NCBI RefSeq assembly: GCF_963678635.1 | Contig: NC_087065.1 | Coordinates: 64,885,374 to 64,949,373, forward strand | DNA length: 64,000 nucleotides | Direction: 5' to 3' | Source: Symsagittifera roscoffensis | Taxonomy: Eukaryota; Xenacoelomorpha; Acoela; Convolutidae | In this document: piece after piece, positions 12,291 to 24,563 of the stretch | Numbering within the stretch: the first letter of the stretch is position 1 | Layout: each line of letters opens with the position of its first letter | Notes under the pieces: generated by a model | Seen by the model: the letters and a program-made list of their open reading frames with translations, nothing else | What the model was told of the DNA's origin: nothing | The model's database searches: none | Made by a program: the position numbers and the translations under genes

Positions 12291-14140
12291 AAAACGTGGT
12301 TTAATTCAAAGACTATGACTCCGTTTTATCATTGTTAGAAAAAAAAACTGGAAAGTTACACAAACAAACCTAGTCTTCTGGTGTTTAGCGTTTCATCATT
12401 TTAAATATTTTTGCCTTTCTTTTCATCTGGAGGATAAAAAATTGTGGACTGCTGTTTTCAAACCTGCGGAGAAAACCGAAAGTTGAGTCACAATCACGAC
12501 TGAAAGGTCCTTAAGACAGTGACATGTCTTAATTTAATTCAAACTTTAAATTGTTGAGCTTAAAATGCGGTTTTTATAAGCTTTATGTGATACTTACAAC
12601 GCAGCCTTCGATCATCAAAAGTCTTACTTAAGAATCTGACTTCACATTTGCAACCAATTAACGTATGAGTTTTTTTTCTAAATTCTTTTTTGAACCTCGG
12701 CTTATATTTTTCGAATCGTAAATTCTACAAAAGGATTGCTTCGAATGTGCACAAAGAATTCAAGACAATGAACGGGGCTGAGTACACAGTATAACAAATT
12801 GTGAGGATGCTAAGGACAGTTCGAATTTTTTTGAGCCCCAAGTGACAGTCAGGTGCCATTATCTAGTCGGAAAAGATACAATTGTCCGATTGATGCAAAA
12901 TTTTGTACAATAATCAACTGACAATATTTGGAACCAAAGAATCAGTTTTTGGGCTAAATTGACGGGTAATAAGGTTCACGTCTACATTGACGTGGTCCTG
13001 CATTGAGCCAAACAGTCTAGAGTGCAGATTGCAAGTCATACTTCATCTGCAGTCAGAATAAGTAGCTCTTATTTGATTGATAGTGCTGAAATTAAAACGA
13101 TATTTTTTTCTACATCATTAACTGGTCAACGGAAATGTGGCTTTTAATTCTCTTATTATTCTAACGTGCAAACTTGGTTTACGCGAGCGGAAACTGAGTG
13201 AATTATTCCGCCTCGTGCAAAAACTTAGCGAGCAAAAGTTCCTGCCTAGAAAAAAATTTTGTCCAATTGAAACTTGATAAATTAGCAACGCCCCGTAACT
13301 CTCATTTTCCAGTTGACTACATTTTGATATTGATTTTTTTTGCCTTATCAACTTTAAAATCGGGAAGCAACAAGACAATTTTGTGCACAATCTACCTGTA
13401 TATCTGTTTATAAATCAGGCGATTTGTCCATTGATACCTTGCAAATATTTTAAAAGGATAAATATGCTCGGCTTGCTCCGATTGCAACTCCCTCAGAAAT
13501 CAAATTTATGTTTTAGAGTGAGAAACTCGATGAAACTGTATAAGGAGTAAATGCATTGGCACTTCAGTTTTATCTTAAGCCCGGCCCAAAAAAAAACATC
13601 TCAGCAGTAGATTTTTATGAAAATCAACCAAAATGCGTAATACACGGTTAAAAAAATTTTAAAACTTAGTTCCAATCCATCAGTTTTCAAATAATAAATA
13701 AAAAGTTTGCATTAACACTAATAAAACTAATTTGTGTTGCCAAAACGATCTTTTAGAAGCTGAAACAGTTTTAAAATTTTTACAGTATATTTTTGATTGC
13801 TTTCGGAAAAAAAAAAGAGTTTCAATCAAACTAAAATTGAAAATTGCTCTACATGATTGAAACTGTAAAAAGATAGATTGGCCGGAACCATCTCAGCAAA
13901 AGTTTCAAGTCTCTAATCTGCGGAGAAGAGAAACCATCTCAGAGAGAGATTGAACCAGAATGATTAAACAAATTTTTTCATCAAAAGTTTTCATCTTCAA
14001 ATGCATATCCCCAGCTGGTTAACTTCCATACCAGCAAAAAACATGCTATGACTACTTCAAAGTCAACCAAATGCGCAGCATAAAATAAGAAATTTTCAAG
14101 CTATTATTCAATCCAACAACATCGAAAGGATGTTCAAGGG
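12290..14140. repeat. Non-coding spacer of unit C
   Basis: Homologous to 491-2424. It lacks the SINE-like segment (junction about 12988-12995) but has an extra stretch of about 70 bp at 12820-12890, starting 'ttcgaatttttttgagcccc', that is not in units A and B. No gene seen. Confidence 0.6.
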
Positions 14141-17100
14141 ATGGAAGCGAGGAAAACAAGTGACCCTGTTGCTGATTTGAATAAAATCTAGGGAAACGAG
14201 GATAGTGAAAAGCTACGAGATACTGAGATCAAAAATGGCCACCACCATGTATTCAGCTTTCAATTTTTGAAACTAGGTGCTGACCTGATTAATAAAAAAC
14301 TGGAACAAGTATTGGAAAACCAACACTGCTTTATTACGTATTACAAAAACAGGTTAATATCCTTGTTTCTACGCTCATGAAAAAAACACAGCTTCTTAGA
14401 TAATTCTATTGTGCTTTGCACGAAAGCAGATTTGGCAATTATACAGAACAAAGTAAGTCAGCAAGATAATATTGATATCACAAGTTTTGAACAAGCGAGA
14501 CAAAATACTAAATGGTGATTCAAGTTGATTCCATTTTCGCTGCCTTACTCAAAAACATGCCATTGGAATGTCCAGATTCAGCGATTCACGAGCCACTTCT
14601 GAGAAATAACCCTAAAAAATGTTTCATTTCGGATTCTATACAAGGACGATATGTGTTAGCTTCAAGTGCTTGCAGTTCATTTACACGAAACAATTAATCT
14701 TGGAACATCCACCTTCAAGATATTTAATGAATTTCCTGAATCTTTAGGCTGAGATCAAAACAGTTTAGCGGAGTTTTGATGGATAATCTGCCACAAGTTG
14801 GAGATGTAGTAGTGAAAAACATCTTTATCTACGATATCGGCTTTGAAGGATTTTGCGGTGGGTGAAATAGCTCGGAGAAGTATCGGTAAATACCTAAAGG
14901 CAGTAAAGCTTCTACGATATAACAACCACACGTCAAAAACATCGACAACTTGTTCAAATCTTTCCAATGCCAAAGTTGCGATACTTTTTTCCACAAAGCA
15001 GACCACTTCAACCGTCATCTTTTTTGTTGCAAAGACCGAATCGAAAACATTCATCCAAAGAAAGCTTACATTTAACGGAGACCTCATTTAAAAATATCGA
15101 TGTGTTCATTTTTGAGTATATCAAAGAAAAAACCTTTTTCCAAAATTTCGCAATTTTGGAATTTGAATCAATTTGCATCCCATCTGGAGAACTAACAACG
15201 ACGAAACTACTAAACTGGATTGGGAAGCTTGAACCAATTTCAGTGTCAATCTCATTCAATTTGCTTGACAAACCCATTTTTTTGCGTGTCAAAGATCCAC
15301 AATTCCTCATTCAACTGTTGGCGGAAAAAAATAAAGGGGAGATGCGATCGTAGGGAAAAAGAATAAAGGGGAGATGAAAGTTTTGTGAAATTGAGAATAT
15401 CATCAAAACGCGACTATTTATGTTTTTTAAGGTTCTTAACGAACAAAACAGATTCAATGAAAGGGAAGCAAAACAGTACGAAGACGAACGTATTGAGGAC
15501 AAGGAAGAAAAGGCTGCATCTAGTCATTTCCTCAGGCTTCAGGAAAATCAATTGAATGATTTGATGCAAGGTCTCTAGAGATACACCAAGACTCTAGAGA
15601 TACATCAGTACTTGGTTTCAACAGTGGTCGGTATGAGATAAACTCATTCAACCATATCTCATCCCCTACATAATCAACTGATTCAAAATTGGAGAGATTG
15701 AGTTTCTGGATATTATGAAGTTCATGGGTAGAGGTTTTATACAAGACTCTTTTCTTAAAAACTTACCGGGCCATTGAGATGAAAAGGTGCTTTTGATACA
15801 AGTTGTTTGATACTTGCAACAAGCTCAACCAACAAAAACTACCGCTGATGTTTTTTAAAGTAAATTGGAGAAAAGTGACTCGCTAAAAAATAACGACAAT
15901 TTTCAGAAACTTCTCAATACTGGGTTAACTGAACAGCAAGCAAAGAAAAAACTTGGCGTGAAACCAAGCCTTTTACGGACTGGAAATCTACGACAACTTG
16001 AAAGCTATCTAGGAACAGGAAAAATTGCATGCAAAAAATGATTGAATTTCATCATGAAAAAGGGACATATATTTTAAAGCTGGGCTGCTCACTACCAAAT
16101 CTAGCGTATATCCTTCTACATAAATCAACTGACTAAAAGTCCTACCTGATCATCTCTGGTGATAGTGACTTGCTCAAAAAACACGGGAAGGAACGACTGG
16201 TGGTACTTCAATTGTTTTTTCAAGGAAAGCAGCAGAAAACGAGAATCTTCGTAGAAAATCGAACAACCTGAGCAGATCAGTCGTTGAAATTGTTGCCAAT
16301 CAGCTATACTCTGATGAAATGTGCCAGGTTATGTCCACTGAGTTTAAGAAGAGATGGGACTACAATGAAGAAACACAAAAATTCAAGTCAAGGCAAATTC
16401 GAGTTCGTACTGTTGAAAAAATGGTCTTTACCTGTTTTCAAGCAACCAGGGGTCTACTACCCGACAGGAACTCAGAAAAAAATTAATAGCTTCAGTGTTC
16501 ATGGGTATTGTAACCGTTTTAAGACACTTTTGGAGCAATGGGATATTATTTTCTTTTCTGTTCTTGTCAAAAAGCTAGACCTAGCCTTACTGATAACCAT
16601 ATCAAACGAGGAACCCAGAAAAGAGGTTTGGACACGCTTAGAAAAAACTACATTCGAGAAAAAGGATTCATCAAAGAAGAAACATGGGAGTTTAGTTGGG
16701 GGGATGAAATTTTAGAAACGATATTGGGGAATGCATGAAGTTATATGCGGAAGAAAATAGTTTGTTAAAACAGCCGCAACAAATGTTGATGTCGAGCTTC
16801 AATTTCTCCAACGTAAAACCTATAACACCGCTTTTAAATTTTTACTTGGATCATGGACTACAGTCTACAAAATTTCATCGATATGTACAATGCACACAGC
16901 GTACAGTATTCAACAGTTTCGATCAGTCTGTTGTTGATGCTTGGCGAGCCGGTGACGAGAATCCGATATCTCACGTGATAGCTGAAACAATGCAATTGCT
17001 AGAAAATTGTTCCTATGGGTAATAAATAGTGGACAGATTATAACAAAATACGACGAAATATCTCGGCGACGAGAATGTCCAAAAAGCTATTATTAATCAG

Positions 17101-17845
17101 TTCTTTAGGAGGTTAAAAAATATAGCAAATGACTTGTTCGAATAGATTTTGTTAAATCTACTCTAGAGCATTGCGAAGCAAATCAGTTGGTTTTGTTATA
17201 CTTCAACACGCCATTTTAAAAAGATTTTTGGAACTATTTTTATAAATTTTTGAGAAAATTTGCGAGATTAACAAATTTGAAGAACCCAAAACAGATACAG
17301 ATTTTTCTCTATTTGGCTTTGGCAGAAGAAAACTTTTATGAATGTATCCTTCCCAGCAACAGAGCAGAATGGAATCAACAGCGAAACAAGGACTGTCGAA
17401 AAGATTTTGGAGCAGATAAAAAAAAACTTTTTCTCTCGTACTTGCTGCTTCAAATAAAAAAAACATGATACGAGAGAACTATTGTTGCTCAAAGAAGAGT
17501 TCAGATGTACCGAAATTTTGTGTCTCCCTAGTAATATTTTTTGACGTTACGATAGTAAAAATCAAACGTAAGAGTTTAGCGATCAATGATTGAACAAACG
17601 CGCATTAACAGACTCTGGAGATGGTCCGAAGGCAATTTGTCGATAAGTATTGGATGAAGCAGTGAGTTTGAAATCAACTAAGAGAGGATTGAAAACGATT
17701 AACCATGCAATTGAATTTTATGAACAAAATAAAAAAGACTGAGCTTATTTTACTTTAAGCGGGCAGTTGAAAGTGATGAAAGAGATACTAAACCTCTAGA
17801 TTTGTACAAGGTTTTATGCAGTAAATTTATATTTGATGCTGTAAA
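14141..17845 (+). pseudogene. Family-B DNA polymerase pseudogene, unit C
   Basis: Full-length counterpart of 2425-6250. The N-terminal block with 'GEIARRSIGKYLKAVKLLRY' lies at about 14861-14920. The block around motif B, 'LLENCSYG', lies near 16996-17020, in a frame open at 16735-17022. The motif C region with 'TDTD' then 'LYLALAEE' lies at about 17290-17330, again split by a frame change. A local duplication of 'aaagaataaaggggagatg' occurs at about 15335-15375. The C-terminal block ends near 17845. Several inactivating lesions are shared with unit A, so they predate the duplication. Confidence 0.75.
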
Positions 17846-18120
17846 ATAATAAATTTTATCTGTAATTAAGCTGTTTTCAACGAATAATTCTTTTTAAACG
17901 CTACGCTTGGGTAAACAGCTTTATTAGTTTCGGTAATCCAGAAAACACTTAGAATCTTAAACATTGCTGAATTGGCAAAATCGGGCGCTAATGTTTTTTG
18001 AAACTTACCATCTTACCAGCTAATAACCTGAAACCTACCACCTATCTTAATACATTGGCAATTCGATGTAGCAAAACTGGATTCTATATAGCCTATCTTA
18101 AAATCTGGAGGTTTCTACCA
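17846..18120. other. Unit C-specific segment between polymerase and LINE relics
   Basis: About 180 bp (17843-18021) has no counterpart in unit A; a few short repeats of 'caattcctatattctaat' follow at 18118-18165. No gene seen. Confidence 0.5.
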
Positions 18121-19010
18121 ATTCCTATATTCTAATTCTTTGCCAATTCCTATATTCTAATCTCTCAAAACATTACAAAAATGATTGTTATTTCTAATGA
18201 TGAAAGCAAAAACAATCCTAGTTTTTCCCAAACTCTTGAGAAAATTTTAGAAAAAAAATTGAGCAAATTTTGGAAAGACTGGTATTCGAAAACAGTGTGC
18301 AGGTATCTGTGCAAATTAACGCGTTACTAAGTTTATGCAAAAATTAAAACGCAATAAAATGGGCTTGACTTGGCTCTGTTTTCTAGATTTACCGAAAAAC
18401 ATTTGATACAGTTAAATTATCGAAAATGTTTTTGGAAAATTTCCATAGTTTAATTTTGAATTTTTTTTTCATCAAATTTTTTTTTTTTGGATAGTTTTTA
18501 GCAAACAAAAAATTGTATTTGGAGTGCCGCAGGGCTCATCTCTTGTGCCTTTGTTTTTTTCAGATTTAGTCAACGATATTAATAAAACTACTACGACATC
18601 TGACCTGAGTGTTTTCGCGGACAATACTGTCTTTCTTTATTAGTAATAATTTAATGATAAAAATGTTTTCAAAAACAATGATCAAGTTAACAATGATTTT
18701 AAGGGTTTTAATTGCGATCAAGTATAATTTAAATTCCACGATAATTCGATGTGCAAAATTTAGCCCAATTCAATGAAATTACGCATACGGGCAGGATAGT
18801 TTCCAAAAAAATAGTAAAGTTCTATTAGGCTCATGTTGTACCGATAGTTTATTATTGTCTCCTTGCCTATGGAAGCACCAACAAATAAAACAGTAATTTT
18901 TTTATGCCTGAAAATTTATGCCTGAAAATTTTATTCAAACGTAAGTTTAAACATGTGAGTTTGAGATTTTTTGAGCACGGAATCAAAAAAGTTCATGAAA
19001 TTCGAAAATT
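18120..19010 (+). pseudogene. LINE ORF2 relic, first of pair (unit C)
   Basis: Counterpart of 6400-7310: degenerate RT palm with 'GVPQGS' (about 18522-18540) and 'FADNTVF' (about 18613-18633), plus a C-terminal remnant to about 18980. Inactive. Confidence 0.6.
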
Positions 19011-19850
19011 CGTATTTGGTATGCCGCATGGCTCACTTTCTAGGGTTGTGTTCTTCTGAGCTTTTGTCACCCCTTTTAATAAAACAACTGCGACATTTGT
19101 CCTGGGCCTTTTTGCTAACGATACTGTCTTTCTTTTTAAAATAATAATATAATAATAAAAAAGTTTAAATAAAAATTAATAAATTTGACAATGAATAAAA
19201 AGTTGGATTAAAGAAGAGCAAGGACTGCTGCATATAAAAAACACTATCACTCAGCTCCACAAAAAACAACACTTTGCCATATTGTAAGCCTCGATTCGAT
19301 CAAAATTATTTCTCTAGCGTGTGAAAAATCAATTTAAAAACGTTTAAAATTGAAAATCAAGCAAAATTTCCAAATCACGATAACATTGATGCAAAAAGTA
19401 GCCAGATTGAATGGAATTACGCATAAGGGTAGGTTAGTTTGCAAAAACAGTTAGTATAGTTCTATTAGGCGCAAATGGTGTCTAAAGTTTATTATGGTCT
19501 CCTTGTCTATGGAAGCACCAACAAAAAAGAAACGGAAATTTTTTTTTCTGCAAAACAAATTCTGAGAGTCAATTGTTTCAACCGTAAGCTCGAACATGTG
19601 AGTTCGAAAATTATTTCAACCCTAAGCTTGAACATGTGAGTTCGAAATTGTTTGATCAAGGAATCAAAAAAATTGATGGAATCAAATTGTCCGAATTTTT
19701 CATGAAAGAATTTTTCAGCTAATAAAACGTTTATTAATGGATGGATTATTTGAAAGTCAGTGATAAAAGAAGTCTGATTTAATTCAAAATGTGATTTAAT
19801 TCAAATACTATGACTCCTTTTTATCATTGTTAGAAAAAAAAACTGGAAAA
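19010..19850 (+). pseudogene. LINE ORF2 relic, second of pair (end of array)
   Basis: Counterpart of 7310-8080, with the diverged 'GMPHGS' motif at about 19019-19036 and the duplicated 'gaacatgtgagttcgaaa' block at about 19587-19650. After about 19830 the sequence leaves the array and continues into LINE 3' sequence ('attctctttcatgc') that recurs at 21163. Confidence 0.55.
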
Positions 19851-20029
19851 ATTCTCTTTCATGCCTACATATGATTTAGTTAAGTTAAACAGCAATTAAA
19901 CTCTGTTTTTTTGCAAGCTTGTTTTCCAAGTTTTCGAAACTTAGCCCAAATTTTTCTTCGCTCAAAATCAACTTTTCATCTGGTTGTGTTGTTTTATCCA
20001 CAAAAATAATTCAATTGAATTAACAATCA

Positions 20030-21200
20030 AGAAATCTCTGGTTTCTTGGCTGTCTTTTTTGAACGAATGTTTTGCCAAATCCTGTATTCTAATCTCTTGC
20101 ACAATTACAAAACCGATTGACATTGCTTAAAGTAAAAGCTTAGCATTTCTCAAGCTAATAATTTTTTTGAACTAATTTCAGCAAAATTTCGGAAAAGGTG
20201 TTTGATTTCCGTAATCAGAATTCATGAATATATGCAGTACAACGCGTTATTGAGTTCACGCGAAAAAAAAACAGATAAACATGAGTTTGGATCTTTTTCT
20301 GGGTTAAACTGTTAATCAATCAATGTTTTATGAAGACTCATTGCTAACGGTTATTTGAAAAAGTTCAGTGATTTAATTTAAGAGTTTTATTAAATAGACA
20401 ACCATATGTTGAAAACTAATGGATATTTTCCACGAAACAAAAAGTTAGCAATGCCGAAAGGCTCTTTTCTTAGGTCTCTGTTCTTCTCAGTTTAAGTCGA
20501 CAGTTTTAAATAATCATTCCGACATCAGACCTGAGTCTTTTTGCGTACAATACTGCCTTTTTTTTGCGATGTGTGATTTTTGCGAGTAAAAAAATGTCTA
20601 TCAGCTTCATAAAACAAAAAATCTTGCCATATGTTAAACCTCAATTGGATCGAAATTTTTCTCTAGACTGTGAAGAAGTCAATGCTCCAAATTTTTCAAA
20701 CGGTCCAATTTTTCAGGTGTTTAATTGACAATTGAGTGTAACTGACAGATCACTTAGCTACTGTGGGCAAAAAAAGTAAACAGATTCAGTGGAATTATGC
20801 GTAGGGTCAGGGTAGTTTTCAACAAAAAATCTATCAGGCGTGTGTAGGTCCTATAGTTTTATATGGTCTCCTTCTCTATGTTAGCACAAATAAAATAAGC
20901 CAGTTAAAAACTAATGCCTGTTCAAAATGAATCCTGAGAACCATTTTAATCGAACGTAAACTCAAACATTTGTTTTCGAAAAGTATTTAGCTCTGAATCA
21001 AAACAGTTCATGACAATAATTTGTCTCAGTTTTTTCATGAAACAATTTTTCAAAATTTAAAACGATCACCAATAGAGTATTTGAATGTCAGAATCGTTTG
21101 CAAAGGGAGAAATATGTTAACGATTTTACATTCGTTTTATCGATGCAAGACGTAAGTTATGGAGAATTCTCTTTCATGCAAAACAGTGAAAAGCCTTTGT
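20030..21200 (+). pseudogene. More diverged LINE relic
   Basis: Homologous to the LINE pairs but older. The block 'ggtttcttggctgtc' (about 20040) matches 6437, a decayed GVPQGS-like segment lies at about 20452-20475, and a C-terminal-like segment lies at about 20630-21080. It ends with the same 3' block 'attctctttcatgc' (21163) seen at 19853. All frames are heavily broken. Confidence 0.5.
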
Positions 21201-21285
21201 TTCTTGGTCTCAATTAAAATTTGATCTGATGAAAATGAGACGCTTTTTTAAAAAGGTATTTTCTTGATAGTTTTTGCTTAGACCT

Positions 21286-21294
21286 GTTTTTCTG
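21286..21294. repeat. MULE target-site duplication, left
   Basis: GTTTTTCTG, identical to 23112-23120. Confidence 0.8.
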
Positions 21295-23111
21295 GTATCC
21301 CACTCTTTAACCCTACGATATTTAACCACCTATGTTTACACCCCCTATATTATAACCCCGTAACATGATAACCCCACAACAATTTAACCCCCTTTTAATG
21401 ACAATAATTTGTTTCAAATTAAGTCCTTTTTATAAGTACAGGAGTAGTCCAATTAAGTTTACTAATTGAGGCCTGAAAAGCTAGTCATAATTCACTTGAT
21501 GCCTCTCGCATCTCAAAAATAATTGCATTTCGATTAGTTAGAGAAATAATCCCTCACTCACGCGTTTAAAACAGAGATAACCTATATGGTGCTAATTGAA
21601 GGCAACAAAAGACGTTGGTGAAATTTATAAAAAAAATTATACTGCCTATTTCTTTAACCATTGTTATACCATTCTATCAGATCAGATATAATGTTTGAAG
21701 CGTCATTCCACTTTACTTTATCTTCGAAAGACAAACAAAAGCTAGTGGTATCAGGCCACGAGTATTACCTTAAACACAACAAAAAGACAACAAAAAATTG
21801 AAACTGCTCGAAGTACCAAACCCATAAATGCCGCGCAACAGCAATTACGCATGGAGAAAACTTTATTGAAACGAGGGGTCAACATAATCACGATTTTTCC
21901 ACGGGCAAACTTGATGCTCGAATAGCTTTGAAAAACATCAAGGATCTAAGCGATAGTAACACCCCAACCGTCGCAGTCGCAACCGCCATTCAGCCCATTA
22001 CAGACGACATTGCCACTCAACTAGCCCTACCATCCAAAGAAAATTTAGTTCGCACTATACAACGAGCGCGCAAGCAACGAGAAGAAGTCTTACCAGTCTC
22101 CCCAGCAACCAGAAGTTTCGAAATACCTGATTTTTTAAAAAATTTTATAAGAGTTGACAGTGGGCAAAATGATCACGAGAGGACTATTTTATTCGGCGAC
22201 CCTAAAATGCTACATGTCCTTGGAGCATCCAACTTTTGGTTGGCTGATGGAATTTTCAAAGTCACCCGCAAAATGTTTTATCAACTTTACTCCATACATG
22301 TTAGTCTTTCAGGAATAGCCCCCGCTTGCATATATGCGTTCCTGCCCAATCAAACAGAAAAAACCTACCACCGTTTCTTAGAAGCCCTAAAAATACTAGC
22401 TCCTGATAGTAGACCTGAAAAAATTTTACTGGATTTTCAGAAAAAGTTTCCCGAGTCCAAGCTGTCGGTATGTTTCTTCCATCTTTCACAGAATTTTTTG
22501 AGAAAATTTGCGGAGCTCGGATTGAAAAAGGATTACGAAAGAAACCACGAGCTCGCTTTAGCACTCAAAATGTTATGCACTGGCTTTTGAAAAAAAAGAA
22601 GCAATAGGAAATTCATACGTTAAAAAAGTTGAGGGAATTCAAATAGTTTGCGATCGCACCATAAAAGAGTCGGAAAAAATAGCGAAAGTTGACGAGCTTT
22701 GCCTTTTTTTGGATCTAACTACATAAAAAGTCTCGTCCCGAATGGGGAAGACCTATTCCCCCCTTCATTTTTTATATGGTACTGTTTTGTATATGCACCT
22801 AGTCGATCGGATTCGTGTTCAAATTCATATCAAAGTCTAGACTATCGGCAAGGTCCTTTTTGTTCAAATCTAAAACGCATTTAGCAGCGTGCATGTTAAC
22901 TCATTTTGGTTCGCAAAATTTTTCGCAATTAAAGCTGTGATATTTACCGACGATATGGTTCCGAATCCTTTTCAAGTAAGTTTCATTTTGATTCTAACAA
23001 TTGGTTTTAAAAATGGGTTAATTTGTAGTGGGGTTATCTAATTTTGGGGTTACATGAGAGGAGGTTAAGAAAAAGGGGGTTACAAAACACGGGGTGATAA
23101 GCTTGGGAACC
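21295..23111 (+). mobile_element. Mutator-like (MULE) DNA transposon with 9-bp target duplication
   Basis: The termini are imperfect inverted repeats (start 'gtatcccactctttaaccc', end 'ggggtgataagcttgggaacc'). The outer ~100 bp at each end carry iterated 'taacccc'-type motifs, which appear as 'ggggtta' at the right end. The 9 bases GTTTTTCTG flank it directly at 21286-21294 and 23112-23120, and 9 bp is the usual MULE target duplication size. The interior encodes a FLYWCH/MULE transposase relic. Length is 1817 bp. Confidence 0.8.
21691..22726 (+). pseudogene. MULE transposase with FLYWCH zinc finger, broken
   Basis: From the ATG at 21691 the frame reads a FLYWCH-type zinc finger: 'VVSGHEYYLKHNKK', then 'NCSKYQTHKC', then a closing 'HNH'. 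A TGA at 21799-21801 sits where the family usually has a tryptophan just before the first cysteine. The same frame then stays open from 21802 to 22590 and shows the MULE transposase core ('LADGIFKV', 'YAFLPNQTEKTYHRFLEALK', 'ILLDF', 'CFFHLSQNF'). Near 22575 a one-base frame change moves the homology (from 'LAFEKKEA') to another frame that stops at 22724-22726. The distal catalytic region is poorly preserved. The enzyme would cut and join the element's inverted ends; this copy looks inactive. Confidence 0.8.
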
Positions 23112-23120
23112 GTTTTTCTG
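23112..23120. repeat. MULE target-site duplication, right
   Basis: GTTTTTCTG, identical to 21286-21294. Confidence 0.8.
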
Positions 23121-23640
23121 ATTATTACTAGATCCTAAATTGATTGTGTTAATCTGATGCAGTTAATGATTGTGCTGTAATGTCTTTTCTATGCTGCATC
23201 GATTGACTTGAATTGACATATTAAGCAGTTCAAAAAAATGATTGGTTTTCACCCCAAGTGATATACTGCGCTGTTTTGCCTGTGTATTTAACTTTTTTAG
23301 GTGAGGCATCTAAAATTAACAAAGGCATCGATTGCAGTTTGATGTTCGAGTAGGTTTCAAAATTTCTAATTAATTCGATACCGTCCAACTTGAGTTAGGT
23401 ATCAAAGTTGGCTATTTTTTTAAGACTTGACGGCATTCGGCTACTGAATATATATATAAACTCTTTAGTCAACCTAAACTTTCTTTAGTCAAGTCTATAG
23501 TCAAACCTCAACTTATATTCGTTTCATAAAAAAATCATCATCACAAGCTAAATTTCAATTCGTAATCTATACAGCAACCTTTAATTTATTGATTGGTTTT
23601 GCTTAATTTATTTAAGTTTTATAACTGATTCGATATATTA
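23121..23640. other. Intergenic, no feature seen
   Basis: A/T-rich, with short repeats such as 'tttagtcaacctaaactttc' and 'tttagtcaagtctatagtca' near 23465-23505. No coding or RNA gene recognised. Confidence 0.5.
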
Positions 23641-23643
23641 CAT

Positions 23644-24477
23644 CCCCGGGTTGACCTCCATAAACCGAAAATGCTTATCTTACAAATCCATACAACAAAA
23701 ATGCTCATCATAGAATTCCATACATCAAATGTATGGAAAAATTCATGTCATACAATTTTCATACAATTTCAAAAAATCATTGAAAAAAGATTGAACTAGT
23801 TTCTACGGCTATATGAACCAAATAAAACAGTCTGGTGATGAAAAAAACTATGTTTCTTTTATTTGGAAAAAAATAGTTATCACACAATTTCCATATATGA
23901 AAATTGAATGACTAGCATTTTTTTTGATGGCGACAACAAAAATTTTTCCAAGCAATATTGAAATCGCTCTAAAGTTTGTTTGTTTTTGTTTTCAACCGCA
24001 AATCGAATTTTGTACCAAAACAAACAATTTCCAAAAAACTTTTGCATGCAAATTTTATTTTTGACTGCATAACGTAGTCCTGGATACACAAAAATTGGAT
24101 TTTTTTCCGTTTCTCTGGATAACTTTTTTCAAACAGGCTAAAAACTCCTATTTCTTTTGAATATCATGTTTATATTTGCCTTGATCAATGTCTGATAATT
24201 TGAAAATTATAATTTCAAAAATAATCATCTTTGAAAATTTTTGCCAAAATTTAAAAGTTTGATGCTTTCAGATATGATGTGTGAAAACAACTCTTACGCA
24301 ATTCTGGTGTTTCCAATACATTGTAAATGCCAGACGAACAACCCTTTGGTGTTTCTAATTTTGAGTAAACCATGGTTTCTTAACGTTTTCTGTTTCTATG
24401 GAATTGTACGAAATTGTGTGATAAGCATTTTTTCATATATGAAAGTTGTATGACAAGCATTTTTGGTCAATCCGGGT
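23644..24477. mobile_element. Non-autonomous inverted-repeat element (CCCGGGTTGACC ends)
   Basis: The left end reads 'ccccgggttgacc' then 'aaaatgcttatc'. The right end, reverse-complemented, reads 'acccggattgacc' then 'aaaaatgcttgtc', giving imperfect terminal inverted repeats. Motifs such as 'catatatgaaa' and 'catacaattttcatac' recur inside in both orientations (23740-23765, 23893-23925, 24432-24462). No transposase is visible and no clear target duplication was found. Confidence 0.45.
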
Positions 24478-24563
24478 CTTTGTAATTTGATCTCAACTTA
24501 TTTAACGGTTTCATTTTCTGATATAAATTGTTTTTATTATATCAAATCAAAACTGATATTCCT

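Larger units (their letters stand above)
1..19850 (+). repeat. Tandem array of ~7.5-kb LINE/PolB units (A, B, C plus LINE tail)
   Basis: The same order of blocks recurs. Unit A runs from about 1 to 7592, unit B from 7593 to about 11844, unit C from about 11845 to 19290, and a fourth LINE tail occupies about 19290-19850. Each unit starts with the block containing 'tcgattcgatcaaaatt', then a shared spacer, then the DNA polymerase pseudogene. The copies differ by scattered substitutions and small indels. Unit B stops inside the polymerase at an A-rich tract (about 11838) and joins directly to the LINE tail of unit C, so about 3.4 kb is missing. The arrangement suggests segmental tandem duplication rather than independent insertions, because spacer, LINE tail and polymerase stay in one fixed order. 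Boundaries are approximate. Confidence 0.8.
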
